This document shows positions 32,194-41,591 of a stretch of DNA of 64,000 bases, piece by piece (the first letter of the stretch is position 1; each line of letters begins with the position of its first letter). Made by a program: the position numbers and the translations under genes. Under the pieces are notes generated by a model. That model was not told the origin of the DNA, made no database searches, and saw only the letters and a program-made list of their open reading frames with translations. Source of the stretch: Micrococcus endophyticus (GTDB lineage: Bacteria; Actinomycetota; Actinomycetes; Actinomycetales; Micrococcaceae); NCBI RefSeq assembly GCF_014205115.1, contig NZ_JACHMW010000001.1:1178001-1242000 (forward strand), read 5' to 3'.

Positions 32194-35100
32194 GTGCCAG
32201 AACTCACGTCGGACCGGCTCGCACAGGAGTTCCCGGGGAACGAACGGCTCGTCGCCGAGATCTACCGGAAGTACCGCGCGGACTACGGTTCCGTGGACCG
32301 GCAGTGGGCGCAGATCTTCGCCCGCCTCGAGGCCAGCGCGCCCGCCCCCGCCGAGAAGGCCCCCGCCCAGGCCGCGGCGAAGGCCGCCCCGAAGGCGGAG
32401 CCCCAGGCCGAGGCCAAGGTCACCGAGCCGAAGGCCAAGCCTGCCCCCGCCCGCGGCGCCCAGCCCAAGGAGACCTCCACGAGCACGGGCCCGAAGGTCA
32501 AGAAGACCCCGGCCGTGCAGGCCGTCCCCTCCGAGCCGGCGGACCCCTCGAAGGACGCCGCCAAGGAGGAGAAGCAGGAGAAGGCCACCGTCCTCAAGGG
32601 CATGGCCAAGGCCGTGGCCACCAACATGGACGCCTCCCTGTCCATGCCCACGGCCACCACCGTGCGCGACGTGCCCGCCAAGGTCCTCATCGACAACCGC
32701 GTGGTCATCAACAGCCACCTGGCCCGCACCCGCGGCGGCAAGGTCTCCTTCACCCACCTCATCGGCTACGCCGTGGTGCGTGCCCTCGCCGCCATGCCGT
32801 CCATGAACGTGACCTACGAGGAGCGCGACGGCAAGCCCACCATGGTGGAGCCGGCTCACGTGAACTTCGGCCTGGCCATCGACCTGCCCCGCCCGGACGG
32901 CTCCCGCTCGCTCGTGGTGCCCAACGTCAAGGCCGCCGAGACCCTGGACTTCCGCGGCTTCTGGCAGGCCTACGACGACCTCGTCCAGCGCGCCCGCAAG
33001 AACAAGCTGACCATGGACGACTACGCCGGCACCACGGTCTCCCTGACCAACCCCGGCGGCATCGGCACCGTGCACTCCGTCCCCCGCCTGTCCAAGGGCC
33101 AGGCCGCCATCATCGGCGTCGGCGCGCTGACCTACCCGGCCGCCTTCCAGGGCGCCGCGGAGTCCACGCTGCACGACCTGGCGATCTCCAAGACCATCAC
33201 CCTCACCTCCACGTACGACCACCGCGTGATCCAGGGCGCCGGCTCCGGCGAGTTCCTCAAGATCGTGCACGGCCTGCTGCTCGGCGAGGACGGCTTCTAC
33301 GACGAGGTCTTCCACTCCCTGCGCATCCCCTACGAGCCCGTTCGCTGGGCCCAGGACCTCCAGGTGAATCCGGAGGAGCAGGTCGGCAAGGTCGCCCGCG
33401 TCCAGCAGCTCATCCACGCGTACCGGGACCGCGGCCACCTGATGGCCAACGTGGACCCGCTCGAGTACTCGATGCCGTACCACCCGGACCTCGACATCCG
33501 CGAGCACGGCCTCACCCTGTGGGACCTGGACCGCCAGTGGCCCACGGGCGGCTTCGGCGGCGCCTCCACGCTGACCCTGCGCAAGATCCTCGGCGTGCTG
33601 CGCGACGCGTACTGCCGCACCATCGGCGTTGAGTACATGCACATCCAGGACCCTGCCGAGCGCGCCTGGTTCCAGGAGAAGCTCGAGCAGCCCTACGCCA
33701 AGCCCACCCGCGAGGAGCAGCTGCGCATCCTGGGCCGCCTCAACGCCGCCGAGGCGTTCGAGACGTTCCTGCAGACCAAGTACATCGGCCAGAAGCGCTT
33801 CTCCCTCGAGGGCGGCGAGTCCCTGATCCCGCTGCTGGACGGCATCCTCGGCGACGCCGCGGACGCGGGCCTGGACGAGGTCGCCATCGGCATGGCCCAC
33901 CGCGGCCGCCTCAACGTGCTCACGAACATCGCCGGCAAGACCTACGGCCAGGTGTTCCGCGAGTTCGAGGGCGCCACCCCCGGCGGCACCTCCGGCTCCG
34001 GCGACGTGAAGTACCACATGGGCACCGAGGGCACGTTCGTCTCGGACGCCGGCAACAGCACCCGCGTGTACCTCGCGGCCAACCCCTCGCACCTGGAGGC
34101 CGTGGACCCGGTCCTCGAGGGCGTGGTGCGCGCCAAGCAGGACCGCCTGGACCTGGGCGGCCAGCGCCCCGACTCCTTCTCGGTGCTGCCGATCCTCGTG
34201 CACGGCGACGCGGCCTTCGCCGGCCAGGGCGTCGTCACCGAGGTCCTGCAGCTCTCGCAGCTGCCGGGCTACCGCACGGGCGGCACCATCCACGTGATCG
34301 TGAACAACCAGGTGGGCTTCACCACTCCCCCCAAGCAGGCGCGCTCCGCCGTGTACTCCACGGACGTGGCCAAGACCATCCAGGCGCCGATCCTGCACGT
34401 GAACGGCGACGAGCCCGAGTCCGTGATGCACGTGGCCGAGCTCGCGTTCGAGTACCGGCAGCGGTTCAACAAGGACGTCGTAATCGACCTCGTCTGCTAC
34501 CGCCGCCGCGGCCACAACGAGGGCGACGACCCCTCGATGACCCAGCCGCGCATGTACAACCTCATCGAGCAGAAGCGCTCCACCCGCAAGCTGTACGTCG
34601 AGTCCCTCGTGGGCCGCGGCGACATCACGCAGGAGGAGGCGGACACCGCGCTCAAGGACTACCAGCAGCAGCTCGAGCGCGTGTTCGCGGAGACCCACGA
34701 GGGCTCCGCATCCTCCGGCGGCGAGGGCATCCGCCCGGCCGAGGACCGCGACCAGGCCCCCGAGGCCCCCGAGACCACGGCGATCTCCGCCGAGACCCTG
34801 CGGGCCATCGGCCAGGCGCACATCGACGTCCCCGAGGGCTTCACCGTGCACCCCAAGCTCGCGGCCCTGCTCGAGCGGCGCGCCAAGATGGCCGTCGACG
34901 GCGGGATCGACTGGGGCTTCGCGGAGCTGGCGGCCTTCGGCTCCCTGCTCATGGAGGGCGTGCCGGTCCGCCTGGCGGGCCAGGACTCCCAGCGCGGCAC
35001 CTTCACGCAGCGCCACTCGGTGTTCCACGACCGGATCACCGGCGACGAGTGGGCGCCGCTGAAGAACCTCTCCGAGGACCAGGCGAAGTTCTGGGTCTAC

Positions 35101-35922
35101 AACTCGCTGCTGTCCGAGTACGCCGCCCTCGGCTTCGAGTACGGCTACTCCGTGGAGCGCTCCGACGCGCTCGTGCTGTGGGAGGCGCAGTTCGGCGACT
35201 TCATCAACGGAGCGCAGACGATCATCGACGAGTTCATCTCCTCCGCCGAGCAGAAGTGGGCGCAGACCTCCTCCGTGGTCCTGCTCCTGCCACACGGCTA
35301 CGAGGGCCAGGGCCCGGACCACTCCTCCGCCCGCATCGAGCGCTTCCTGCAGATGTGCGCCGAGGACAACATGCGCGTGGTGAACCCCACCACGGGCGCC
35401 AACCACTTCCACCTGCTGCGCGAGCAGGCCTACGCCCGCCCGCGCCGCCCGCTCGTGGTGTTCACCCCGAAGCAGCTGCTGCGCCTGAAGGCCGCCGCGA
35501 ACTCGGTGGAGGACTTCACCGAGGGCCGCTTCCAGCCGGTCATCCCGGACGCCGGGGTGGATCCGAAGAAGGTCACCCGCGTGCAGCTGGTCTCCGGCCG
35601 CCTGTACTACGACCTGCTCGCCCGCCGGAACAAGGACGGGGACGAGACCACCGCGATCGTCCGTGTGGAGCAGCTCTACCCGCTGCCCCTGGACGAGCTG
35701 CGCGCGGCCCTCGAGGCCTACCCGAAGGCGGAGGTCGTGTGGGTGCAGGACGAGCCCGCCAACCAGGGCCCGTGGCCGTTCATGGCGCTGAACCTGCTGC
35801 CGCAGCTCGACCGTGAGGTGCGCCTGGTGTCCCGCCCGGCGTCCGCGTCGACCTCGGCCGGCACCAAGGGCCGCCACGACCAGGAGCTCTCCACGCTGCT
35901 GGACGCCGGGTTCGCCCGCTGA
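32194..35922 (+). CDS. kgd: Multifunctional 2-oxoglutarate decarboxylase/dehydrogenase E1-E2 fusion
   Basis: TCA-cycle enzyme of actinobacteria that joins a succinyltransferase (E2) domain to the thiamine-dependent E1. Residues 1-45 (DRLAQEFPGNERLVAEIYRKY) are the E1 N-terminal helix, 50-125 an Ala/Pro/Lys-rich linker, 130-375 the E2 catalytic domain (active His in TSTYDHRVIQGAGSGEF), the rest E1 with HRGRLNVLTN, the ThDP motif GDAAFAGQGVV...VIVNNQVGFT, and the C-terminal VEQLYPLP. No lipoyl domain is present, normal for this family. The GTG at 32194 has GAGG nine bases upstream; an ATG at 32170 lacks one. 1242 residues. OdhI/GarA control is likely by family. Confidence 0.96.
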   Translation: MPELTSDRLAQEFPGNERLVAEIYRKYRADYGSVDRQWAQIFARLEASAPAPAEKAPAQAAAKAAPKAEPQAEAKVTEPKAKPAPARGAQPKETSTSTGPKVKKTPAVQAVPSEPADPSKDAAKEEKQEKATVLKGMAKAVATNMDASLSMPTATTVRDVPAKVLIDNRVVINSHLARTRGGKVSFTHLIGYAVVRALAAMPSMNVTYEERDGKPTMVEPAHVNFGLAIDLPRPDGSRSLVVPNVKAAETLDFRGFWQAYDDLVQRARKNKLTMDDYAGTTVSLTNPGGIGTVHSVPRLSKGQAAIIGVGALTYPAAFQGAAESTLHDLAISKTITLTSTYDHRVIQGAGSGEFLKIVHGLLLGEDGFYDEVFHSLRIPYEPVRWAQDLQVNPEEQVGKVARVQQLIHAYRDRGHLMANVDPLEYSMPYHPDLDIREHGLTLWDLDRQWPTGGFGGASTLTLRKILGVLRDAYCRTIGVEYMHIQDPAERAWFQEKLEQPYAKPTREEQLRILGRLNAAEAFETFLQTKYIGQKRFSLEGGESLIPLLDGILGDAADAGLDEVAIGMAHRGRLNVLTNIAGKTYGQVFREFEGATPGGTSGSGDVKYHMGTEGTFVSDAGNSTRVYLAANPSHLEAVDPVLEGVVRAKQDRLDLGGQRPDSFSVLPILVHGDAAFAGQGVVTEVLQLSQLPGYRTGGTIHVIVNNQVGFTTPPKQARSAVYSTDVAKTIQAPILHVNGDEPESVMHVAELAFEYRQRFNKDVVIDLVCYRRRGHNEGDDPSMTQPRMYNLIEQKRSTRKLYVESLVGRGDITQEEADTALKDYQQQLERVFAETHEGSASSGGEGIRPAEDRDQAPEAPETTAISAETLRAIGQAHIDVPEGFTVHPKLAALLERRAKMAVDGGIDWGFAELAAFGSLLMEGVPVRLAGQDSQRGTFTQRHSVFHDRITGDEWAPLKNLSEDQAKFWVYNSLLSEYAALGFEYGYSVERSDALVLWEAQFGDFINGAQTIIDEFISSAEQKWAQTSSVVLLLPHGYEGQGPDHSSARIERFLQMCAEDNMRVVNPTTGANHFHLLREQAYARPRRPLVVFTPKQLLRLKAAANSVEDFTEGRFQPVIPDAGVDPKKVTRVQLVSGRLYYDLLARRNKDGDETTAIVRVEQLYPLPLDELRAALEAYPKAEVVWVQDEPANQGPWPFMALNLLPQLDREVRLVSRPASASTSAGTKGRHDQELSTLLDAGFAR

Positions 35923-35998
35923 CCCGGACCGTCCCGGCGCCGCCGCCGCACCCTCGAGTGCGGCGGCGGCGCCGGGTCGGCCGACGAAAGGACACACC

Positions 35999-36604
35999 GT
36001 GAACGACCGCCGGATCCGGATCGCCGCCGTCGGCGACCACCTCCTGGCAGGTGCGGGCGACGCCCGCGCCATCGGCTGGTGGGGCCGCGTGCTGGCCCGC
36101 ACCCAGGCCCCGGGCGTGGAGCTGGAGAACTACGTGCTGGCCGTGCCGCACGAGACCACCGAGGACCTCAACGAGCGCTGGTGGGGCGAGGCCTCCCGCC
36201 GCTACTCCGAGGACACCGAGAACCGCCTCGTGGTGGCCCTCTCGGATGCCGACCTGGACCTGGAGGCGTCCTCGACCGCGCGGTCGCGCCTGAACCTGGC
36301 CAACGTGCTGGACACCGCCTCCCAGCGCGGCATCCCCGTGCTGGTCGTGGGCCCCACGCCCACGCTGGACGAGGAGCGCAACGCCCGCCTGGCCGAGCTC
36401 AACGCCGCCTACCTGGACGTCGCGGACCGGCGCAGCCACGTGTACGTGGACACGTTCACCCCGCTGCAGGGCCACGAGCAGTGGCGCGCGGACCTGGCCG
36501 CCGGCGAGGGCCGTCCGGGCCAGGCCGGCCACGGGCTCATCGCCTGGCTCGTGCTGCACCGCGGCTGGTACCAGTGGCTGGGCCTGCCGGAGCCCACCGC
36601 CTGA
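35999..36604 (+). CDS. SGNH/GDSL-like protein with altered catalytic residues
   Basis: A 201-residue protein resembling lysophospholipase L1-type SGNH hydrolases. Block I reads IAAVGDHLLAGAGDARAIGW, where the catalytic Ser of GDSL is His. Block III (usually GxND) reads LSDADLD, so the oxyanion Asn is missing too. Near the C terminus AGHGLIAWLVLHRGW keeps a His where block V lies. The rest, including VPVLVVGPTPTLDEERNARLAELNAAY, follows the fold. No signal peptide. It may be a non-hydrolytic or mechanistically different member. The GTG start has GAAAGGAC upstream. It follows kgd by 76 bases. Confidence 0.75.
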   Translation: MNDRRIRIAAVGDHLLAGAGDARAIGWWGRVLARTQAPGVELENYVLAVPHETTEDLNERWWGEASRRYSEDTENRLVVALSDADLDLEASSTARSRLNLANVLDTASQRGIPVLVVGPTPTLDEERNARLAELNAAYLDVADRRSHVYVDTFTPLQGHEQWRADLAAGEGRPGQAGHGLIAWLVLHRGWYQWLGLPEPTA

Positions 36605-36655
36605 TGTGACAGAATGGTCCACTGACCGCTGACCGACTCGTCGAAGGGAGACGCC

Positions 36656-36730
36656 ATGAGCAAGCGTGCACGCAAGCGTCGCGACCGCAAGAAGGGCGGT
36701 GCCAACCACGGCAAGCGTCCCAACGCCTGA
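36656..36730 (+). CDS. Large-subunit ribosomal protein bL37 (24 residues)
   Basis: A 24-residue, strongly basic peptide beginning MSKRARKRRDRKKGG and ending NHGKRPNA. This matches the tiny actinobacterial ribosomal protein bL37 seen in mycobacterial 50S structures. GAAGGGAG six bases before the ATG is a strong ribosome-binding site, and a perfect hairpin follows. It is likely highly expressed and easily missed because of its size. Confidence 0.88.
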   Translation: MSKRARKRRDRKKGGANHGKRPNA

Positions 36731-36781
36731 TCACTGATCGGCGCTGTGGACCGGCCGGGTGAGCACCCGCTGGACACGATG

Positions 36782-36818
36782 ACGCAAGGGCCGTCCCCGA
36801 GGGGGACGGCCCTTGCGT
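36782..36818. terminator. Terminator between the bL37 gene and rsrA
   Basis: A perfect 17-bp stem (ACGCAAGGGCCGTCCCC / GGGGACGGCCCTTGCGT) with a 3-base loop. It lies between convergent genes and is symmetrical, so it can stop transcription from both sides. Confidence 0.8.
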
Positions 36819-36902
36819 TCGTCTGCGGTCGTTCCGCGGTCGCCCTGCCCCGCCCGGCCCCGTCCGCGGACGGCGCACGACGGCGGCGCCCCGGCGGGGG
36901 CG

Positions 36903-37181
36903 TCAGCGCCAGGTGACGCGCGTCGTCGAGATCTGGGTGATGCGGCTGAGGATGGTGGTGCGCAGCTGCTCGGGCGCCTTCTCCTGGCAGGAGCGGCGGA
37001 CGGCGGTGCGGATGAACTGCTCGAGCTCCTGCTGGTGGCGGCAGTCCTCGCAGTCCTCCACGTGGGCGCGCACCTGGTCGAGCTCCTCGGGGGTCAGGGC
37101 GCCGTCGAGGTACTGGTACAGGCGCTCCAGGGTGTCGTCCTGGGCGTCGCGGCACTCACGGCCGTGCTGGTCCGCGGTCAT
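36903..37181 (-). CDS. rsrA: Zinc-binding anti-sigma factor RsrA-like
   Basis: A 92-residue redox-sensing anti-sigma factor that binds and silences SigR until thiol oxidation releases zinc. The ZAS motif is HVEDCEDC (His-x3-Cys-x2-Cys), with a further Cys in GRECRDAQ near residue 10 as fourth ligand/trigger thiol, and [21 protein letters not shown] toward the C terminus. The ATG overlaps the sigR stop (ATGA), ensuring balanced synthesis. This is the mycothiol-system type. Confidence 0.93.
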   Translation of the reverse strand: MTADQHGRECRDAQDDTLERLYQYLDGALTPEELDQVRAHVEDCEDCRHQQELEQFIRTAVRRSCQEKAPEQLRTTILSRITQISTTRVTWR

Positions 37182-37942
37182 CGCGTGGCCTCCTTCGTGC
37201 TCGTCTCGGTCTTCTTCGCGGCCCCGCGCCCGGTCTTCTTCGGCTGCGCCTTGATGCCGCGCTCGGCGGCGTAGTCGGCCAGGCGCTCGCGCAGCTGCTT
37301 GCGGCCGCGGTGCAGGCGGGACATGACGGTGCCGATCGGCACGTCGAGGATCTCGGCGATCTCCTTGTAGGCGAAGCCCTCCACGTCCGCGAAGTACACG
37401 GCCAGGCGGAACTCCTCGGGGATGGCCTGGAGGGCGTCCTTCACCTCGGAGTCCGGCAGGTGGTCCAGGGCCTCGGTCTCGGCGGAGCGCAGCCCGGAGG
37501 AGGTGTGCTCGGCCGCGCGGGCCATCTGCCAGTCCTCCACCTCGGGGCTGTCCGCCTCGAGGGGCTGGCGCTGCCGCTTGCGGTACAGGTTGATGTACGT
37601 GTTGGTGAGGATCCGGTAGAGCCACGCCTTGAGGTTCGTGCCCGGCCGGTACTGGTGGAACGAGGAGTACGCCTTGGTGTAGGCCTCCTGCACCAGGTCC
37701 TCGGCGTCCTGCGGGTTGCGCGTCATGCGCATGGCGGCGGAGTAGAGCTGGTCCACGAACTCGAGGGCGTCGCGCTCGAAGCGCGCGCGCCGCTGCTGCT
37801 CATCCTCGGCGGCGACGTCGATGTCCGCGCGGTCGTGCTCCGGGGCGTCGGCGGGCCGGGCGATCTCCGGCAGGCTGTTGTCAGTGCTCATCGCGCGCCA
37901 GTCTACGTCTCGGTCCGGGCGCGCCATCAGGGCGGTCCTCAT
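37178..37942 (-). CDS. sigR: ECF sigma factor SigR/SigH (thiol-oxidative stress)
   Basis: Extracytoplasmic-function sigma factor controlling disulfide-stress genes. The 254-residue protein has region 2 ([56 protein letters not shown] in part) and region 4 ([47 protein letters not shown] in part), and a Lys-rich tail. Two starts exist: ATG 37942 with GAGGAG seven bases upstream, and ATG 37891 (MSTDNSLPE) without one. In Streptomyces a longer, unstable SigR' arises from an upstream start, so both may be used. A SigR-type promoter lies upstream, giving autoregulation. Confidence 0.94.
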   Translation of the reverse strand: MRTALMARPDRDVDWRAMSTDNSLPEIARPADAPEHDRADIDVAAEDEQQRRARFERDALEFVDQLYSAAMRMTRNPQDAEDLVQEAYTKAYSSFHQYRPGTNLKAWLYRILTNTYINLYRKRQRQPLEADSPEVEDWQMARAAEHTSSGLRSAETEALDHLPDSEVKDALQAIPEEFRLAVYFADVEGFAYKEIAEILDVPIGTVMSRLHRGRKQLRERLADYAAERGIKAQPKKTGRGAAKKTETSTKEATR

Positions 37943-38013
37943 GCGCGGCTCCTCTCCGACGGCGTCCTGCGGGGGCGGGTGCCCCGTGCCGGGCGGGCAC
38001 GGGGTGCACCGGG

Positions 38014-38043
38014 GTCAGCGCCCGCCGACCGGGCGGTATTCCC
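38014..38043 (-). promoter_or_regulatory. Candidate SigR-dependent promoter before sigR
   Basis: Minus strand GGGAAT (38038-38043), 18 bases, then GCTGAC (38014-38019). The known SigR/SigH promoter is GGGAAT-N18-GTT, so the -35 is perfect and the -10 differs at one base. It lies about 70 bases before the longer sigR start and supports autoactivation. Confidence 0.65.
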
Positions 38044-38111
38044 CGCCGGCGCTCCGTCGCCGCGCCGTCATCGGCCCGTCGTCGTCCCGCCGGGCGCGTC
38101 CGCGCGCCCGA

Positions 38112-38117
38112 TAGGCT
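38112..38117 (+). promoter_or_regulatory. Candidate leaderless -10 for aroA
   Basis: TAGGCT followed by six bases (GGGGAC) and the GTG at 38124. No Shine-Dalgarno sequence is placed correctly, so the aroA mRNA probably starts at its GTG. Confidence 0.55.
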
Positions 38118-38123
38118 GGGGAC

Positions 38124-39629
38124 GTGACCCGCCCCACGCCTGCCCCCGAGGACCCGTCAGAGCACCCGTCCGAGCGTCCCGTCGAGCCCCTCGCCGGCGA
38201 CGTCGTCGCCTGGCCCGCGCCCGCGGCGCGGGGTCCGGTGCGCGGCACGGTGCGGCTGCCGGGCTCGAAGTCGCTGACGAACCGCCACCTGGTGCTCGCG
38301 GCCGTGGCCGACGGCCCGGTGACGCTGCGCGGCGCGCTCGTCTCGCGGGACTCGGCGCTGATGCGCGCGGCCCTGGAGTCGCTCGGCGCCCGGTTCGAGG
38401 ACCTGCCCGACGGCGGCCTGCGGGTGCACCCCCTCCCCCTCGGGAAGCCGCTGGAGGGAGAGGTCGAGGTGGACTGCGGCCTGGCCGGCACTGTCATGCG
38501 GTTCGTGCCCTTCGTGGCGGCGCTGCGCCCCGGCCGGGTGCGCTTCGACGGCGACGCCGGCGCGCGGGTCCGCCCGATGGCCCCGGTGATCGACGCCCTG
38601 CGCCGGCTGGGCGTGACCGTCCACGAGGAGGGCGAGCCGGGCCTGCTCCCCTTCACCGTCCACACCCCGCCGGACGCCGCCACCGTGGCCGGCGGGCCCC
38701 GGGCGTCCGAGGACGGGGCCGCCGGGGCGCACTCCCCCGCGGCGCCGGTCCCCGAGGCGGCCGTGGACGCCGGCGCCTCCTCCCAGTTCCTCTCCGGCGC
38801 GCTGCTGGCCGCCGCGGCGATGCCCCGCGGCCTGCGGCTGCGGCACACCGGGGCCACCGTGCCCAGCCCCGAGCACGTGGGCATGACCGTGGCCGTCCTG
38901 CGCTCGCTCGGCGTGCGGGTGGAGCAGCCCGACGCGACGTCCTGGACCGTGGCGCCGGGCGGGATCGCCGCGCACGAGGCCGCTATCGAGCCCGACCTGT
39001 CCAACGCCGGCCCGTTCCTGGCCGCGGCCGCCGTCACCGGCGGCTCCGTGACGGTCCCGGACTGGCCGACCCGGACCACGCAGATCGGGGACCGGTGGCG
39101 GCGGATCCTGCCGGCGTTCGGCGCGAGCGTGGCCCTGACCGTGGACCGCACGGACCGCTCCCGGGCCGCCCTCACCGTGACCGGCGGGACCCGCCCGGAC
39201 GGGACCGCCCTCGTGACCGGCGCGCGCGACGTCGCGGACACGGCCGAGCTCGCCCCCACGGTGGCGGCGATCGCCCTCCTCGCGGAGGGGCCCACCCGCC
39301 TGACCGGCATCGGGCACCTGCGCGGGCACGAGACGGACCGGCTCGCCGCCCTCGCCGCCGAGTCCGCCCGCTTCGGCGTCGAGGTCGACGAGCAGACGGA
39401 CGCCCTCGGCTTCCCCGGCACGGACGCCTCGGGGCCCCTGACGCCCGCCGTGGCGCAGACCTACCACGACCACCGGATGGCGACGTTCGCCGCCGTCGTC
39501 GGGCTGCGGGTGCCGGGCACCGCCGTGGTGGACGTGGCCACCACCGCCAAGACCATGCCGGACTTTCCGGCGATGTGGACGTCGCTGGTGGCCCCGGCCG
39601 CCGGCGCGGACGAGGCGGGGGCGCTCTGA
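38124..39629 (+). CDS. aroA: 3-phosphoshikimate 1-carboxyvinyltransferase (EPSP synthase)
   Basis: Adds enolpyruvate to shikimate 3-phosphate in aromatic amino-acid synthesis. The 501-residue protein has the substrate motif LPGSKSLTNRHLVLAAVA, LAGTVMRFVPFVAAL, GDAGARVRPMAPVIDALRRLG, SSQFLSGALLAAA, and the C-terminal LRGHETDRLAALA and YHDHRMATFAAVVGL. An acidic N-terminal extension of about 35 residues and an insertion around residues 190-212 (ASEDGAAGAHSPAAPV) make it longer than the usual 430. Its stop and the rsgA ATG overlap by one base. The order sigR-rsrA/aroA-rsgA-hisN is conserved in actinobacteria. Confidence 0.96.
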   Translation: MTRPTPAPEDPSEHPSERPVEPLAGDVVAWPAPAARGPVRGTVRLPGSKSLTNRHLVLAAVADGPVTLRGALVSRDSALMRAALESLGARFEDLPDGGLRVHPLPLGKPLEGEVEVDCGLAGTVMRFVPFVAALRPGRVRFDGDAGARVRPMAPVIDALRRLGVTVHEEGEPGLLPFTVHTPPDAATVAGGPRASEDGAAGAHSPAAPVPEAAVDAGASSQFLSGALLAAAAMPRGLRLRHTGATVPSPEHVGMTVAVLRSLGVRVEQPDATSWTVAPGGIAAHEAAIEPDLSNAGPFLAAAAVTGGSVTVPDWPTRTTQIGDRWRRILPAFGASVALTVDRTDRSRAALTVTGGTRPDGTALVTGARDVADTAELAPTVAAIALLAEGPTRLTGIGHLRGHETDRLAALAAESARFGVEVDEQTDALGFPGTDASGPLTPAVAQTYHDHRMATFAAVVGLRVPGTAVVDVATTAKTMPDFPAMWTSLVAPAAGADEAGAL

Positions 39630-40729
39630 TGGGCCGACGCGTGGACCCCGGCGCGTGGGACGAGTCGGACGTGCGGGTGCGCCCGTCCAAGCGGGGCACC
39701 CGGCCCCGCACCAAGGAGCGCCCCAAGCACGAGGACGCCGTCGTGGGCATGGTGACCACCGTGGACCGCGGCCGGTACACCGTGGTGCTGCCGGAGCGGC
39801 TGGACGAGCGGATCACCGCCATGCGGGCCCGCGAGCTGCGCCGCACGCCGATCGCCACGGGCGACCGCGTGGCCGTGGTGGGCGACCTCTCCGGCGACGA
39901 GGGCACCCTGGCGCGCGTGGTCCGCGTGGAGGAGCGCTCCACGGTGCTGCGCCGCTCGGCCGACGACTCGGACGAGGTGGAGCGCGTGGTGGTGGCCAAC
40001 GCGGACCTGCTGGTCATCATGGTGGCCGCCGCCAACCCGGAGCCCCGCACCGGCTTCATCGACCGCGCCCTGGTGGCCTGCTACGACGCCGGCATCCACC
40101 CGGTGCTGCTCATCACCAAGACCGACCTGCGCGACCCCGCCGCCCTCGTGGCGCACTACGAGTCGCTCGACCTGGAGGTGATGACCTCCGGGGCCGCCGT
40201 GTTCGAGGCCGAGACCGGGGACACCGCCCTGGACGGGGCGCTCGTGGCCCGGGTGGCCGAGCGCCTCCAGGGGCACACGAGCGCGTTCGTCGGCCCGTCC
40301 GGCGTGGGCAAGTCCACCCTGCTCAACGCCCTCACCGGCGCCGAGCGGGCCACGGGGCACGTCAACGCCGTCACCGGCCGCGGCCGGCACACCTCCTCCT
40401 CGGCGCTCGCCCTGCCGCTCACGGACGACGACGGCGCCCCAATGGCGGACACGTGGGTGGTGGACACCCCCGGCATCCGCTCGTTCGGGCTCGGCTGGGT
40501 GGAGCCGGACCGGGTGGTGGAGGCCTTCGACGACCTCGCCGGCGGCCTCGCCGACTGCCCGCGCGGCTGCGCCCACACGGCCGACTCCCCCGGCTGCGGC
40601 CTGGACGGCTGGGTGGCCGCCGGCCACGCGGGGCCCTCCGGGGCCGCCCGCCTGGCCTCGCTGCGGCGCCTGCTGGGCAACCGGCTGGGCCCGGCCGGCG
40701 CGGAGGATTCCGCGTCGTCCGAGGACTGA
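39629..40729 (+). CDS. rsgA: Ribosome small-subunit-dependent GTPase A
   Basis: Late 30S-assembly GTPase, 366 residues. An OB domain ([17 protein letters not shown]...[12 protein letters not shown]) is followed by the circularly permuted GTPase: G4 [11 protein letters not shown]1 [17 protein letters not shown]2/G3 [15 protein letters not shown] and [16 protein letters not shown]. The C-terminal zinc motif is present as [20 protein letters not shown] with Cys-x4-Cys... ordering conserved (Cys, Cys, His, Cys). It starts within the aroA stop (TGATG). Confidence 0.96.
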   Translation: MGRRVDPGAWDESDVRVRPSKRGTRPRTKERPKHEDAVVGMVTTVDRGRYTVVLPERLDERITAMRARELRRTPIATGDRVAVVGDLSGDEGTLARVVRVEERSTVLRRSADDSDEVERVVVANADLLVIMVAAANPEPRTGFIDRALVACYDAGIHPVLLITKTDLRDPAALVAHYESLDLEVMTSGAAVFEAETGDTALDGALVARVAERLQGHTSAFVGPSGVGKSTLLNALTGAERATGHVNAVTGRGRHTSSSALALPLTDDDGAPMADTWVVDTPGIRSFGLGWVEPDRVVEAFDDLAGGLADCPRGCAHTADSPGCGLDGWVAAGHAGPSGAARLASLRRLLGNRLGPAGAEDSASSED

Positions 40730-40744
40730 GCCGGGCGCGCGGTA

Positions 40745-40750
40745 TAGCGT
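40745..40750 (+). promoter_or_regulatory. Candidate leaderless -10 for hisN
   Basis: TAGCGT, seven bases, then the ATG at 40758. The gap of 28 bases after rsgA has no Shine-Dalgarno sequence. hisN may be transcribed both as part of the aroA operon and from this site. Confidence 0.45.
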
Positions 40751-40757
40751 GGGCGCC

Positions 40758-41591
40758 ATGGAGCGACCTGAGAACCCTGCGAACCGCGGCCGCGACCTCA
40801 CCGAGGACCTGCGGCTGGCCCACATGCTGGCGGACAACGTGGACTCGATCACGATGTCCCGGTTCAAGGCCCAGGACCTGGAGGTCAGCACCAAGCCGGA
40901 CCTGACCCCCGTCACGGACGCGGACCGCGCCGCCGAGGAGTCCATCCGCTCCACCCTCTCCCGGGCCCGGGCGCGGGACGGGATCGTGGGCGAGGAGTTC
41001 GGCGGCTCCCTCAGCCGCTCCGGGCGCCAGTGGGTCGTGGACCCCATCGACGGCACCAAGAACTTCGTGCGCGGCGTGCCCGTATGGGCCACGCTCATCG
41101 CGCTGCTCGTGGACGGCGAGCCCGTGGTGGGCGTCGTCTCCGCCCCCGCGCTGCACCGCCGCTGGTGGGCCGCCGCGGGCCAGGGCGCCTTCGCCGGCAC
41201 CTCGCTCACCCGCGCCCAGCGGATCTCCGTCTCCGGAGTGGACGACGTGGCCGACGCCTCCCTGTCCTTCTCCTCGATCGAGGCCTGGCGCGAGCGCGGC
41301 GCGATCCGCGAGTTCCTGCAGCTCACCTCGGACGTGTGGCGGGTGCGCGGCTTCGGCGACTTCTGGTCCTACATGCTCGTCGCCGAGGGCGCCGTGGACA
41401 TCGCCGCCGAGCCCGAGCTGGAGCTGCACGACATGGCCGCGCTCGTGCCGATCGTGCGCGAGGCCGGCGGCCGCTTCACCTCGCTCGACGGCGAGGACGG
41501 CCCGTTCGGCGGCCACGCCCTGGCCACCAACGGCCTGCTGCACGAGGACGTCCTCGCGCGGCTGCGCCCGTCCGGCGGCGGCGAGGACTGA
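40758..41591 (+). CDS. hisN: Histidinol-phosphatase (inositol monophosphatase family)
   Basis: Dephosphorylates histidinol phosphate in histidine synthesis. The 277-residue Mg-dependent phosphatase has GIVGEEFGG, the metal motif [25 protein letters not shown] and the C-terminal [26 protein letters not shown]. The HisN branch of the IMPase family is favoured because the gene follows aroA-rsgA in actinobacteria; inositol or sulfite-nucleotide phosphatase activity cannot be excluded from sequence. Confidence 0.9.
   Translation: MERPENPANRGRDLTEDLRLAHMLADNVDSITMSRFKAQDLEVSTKPDLTPVTDADRAAEESIRSTLSRARARDGIVGEEFGGSLSRSGRQWVVDPIDGTKNFVRGVPVWATLIALLVDGEPVVGVVSAPALHRRWWAAAGQGAFAGTSLTRAQRISVSGVDDVADASLSFSSIEAWRERGAIREFLQLTSDVWRVRGFGDFWSYMLVAEGAVDIAAEPELELHDMAALVPIVREAGGRFTSLDGEDGPFGGHALATNGLLHEDVLARLRPSGGGED

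Noticed and set aside
30511-36102. Minus-strand frame of 1863 codons covering guaB1 and antisense of kgd
   Set aside because: Only its guaB1 part has conserved motifs; the rest is a shadow of the kgd gene.
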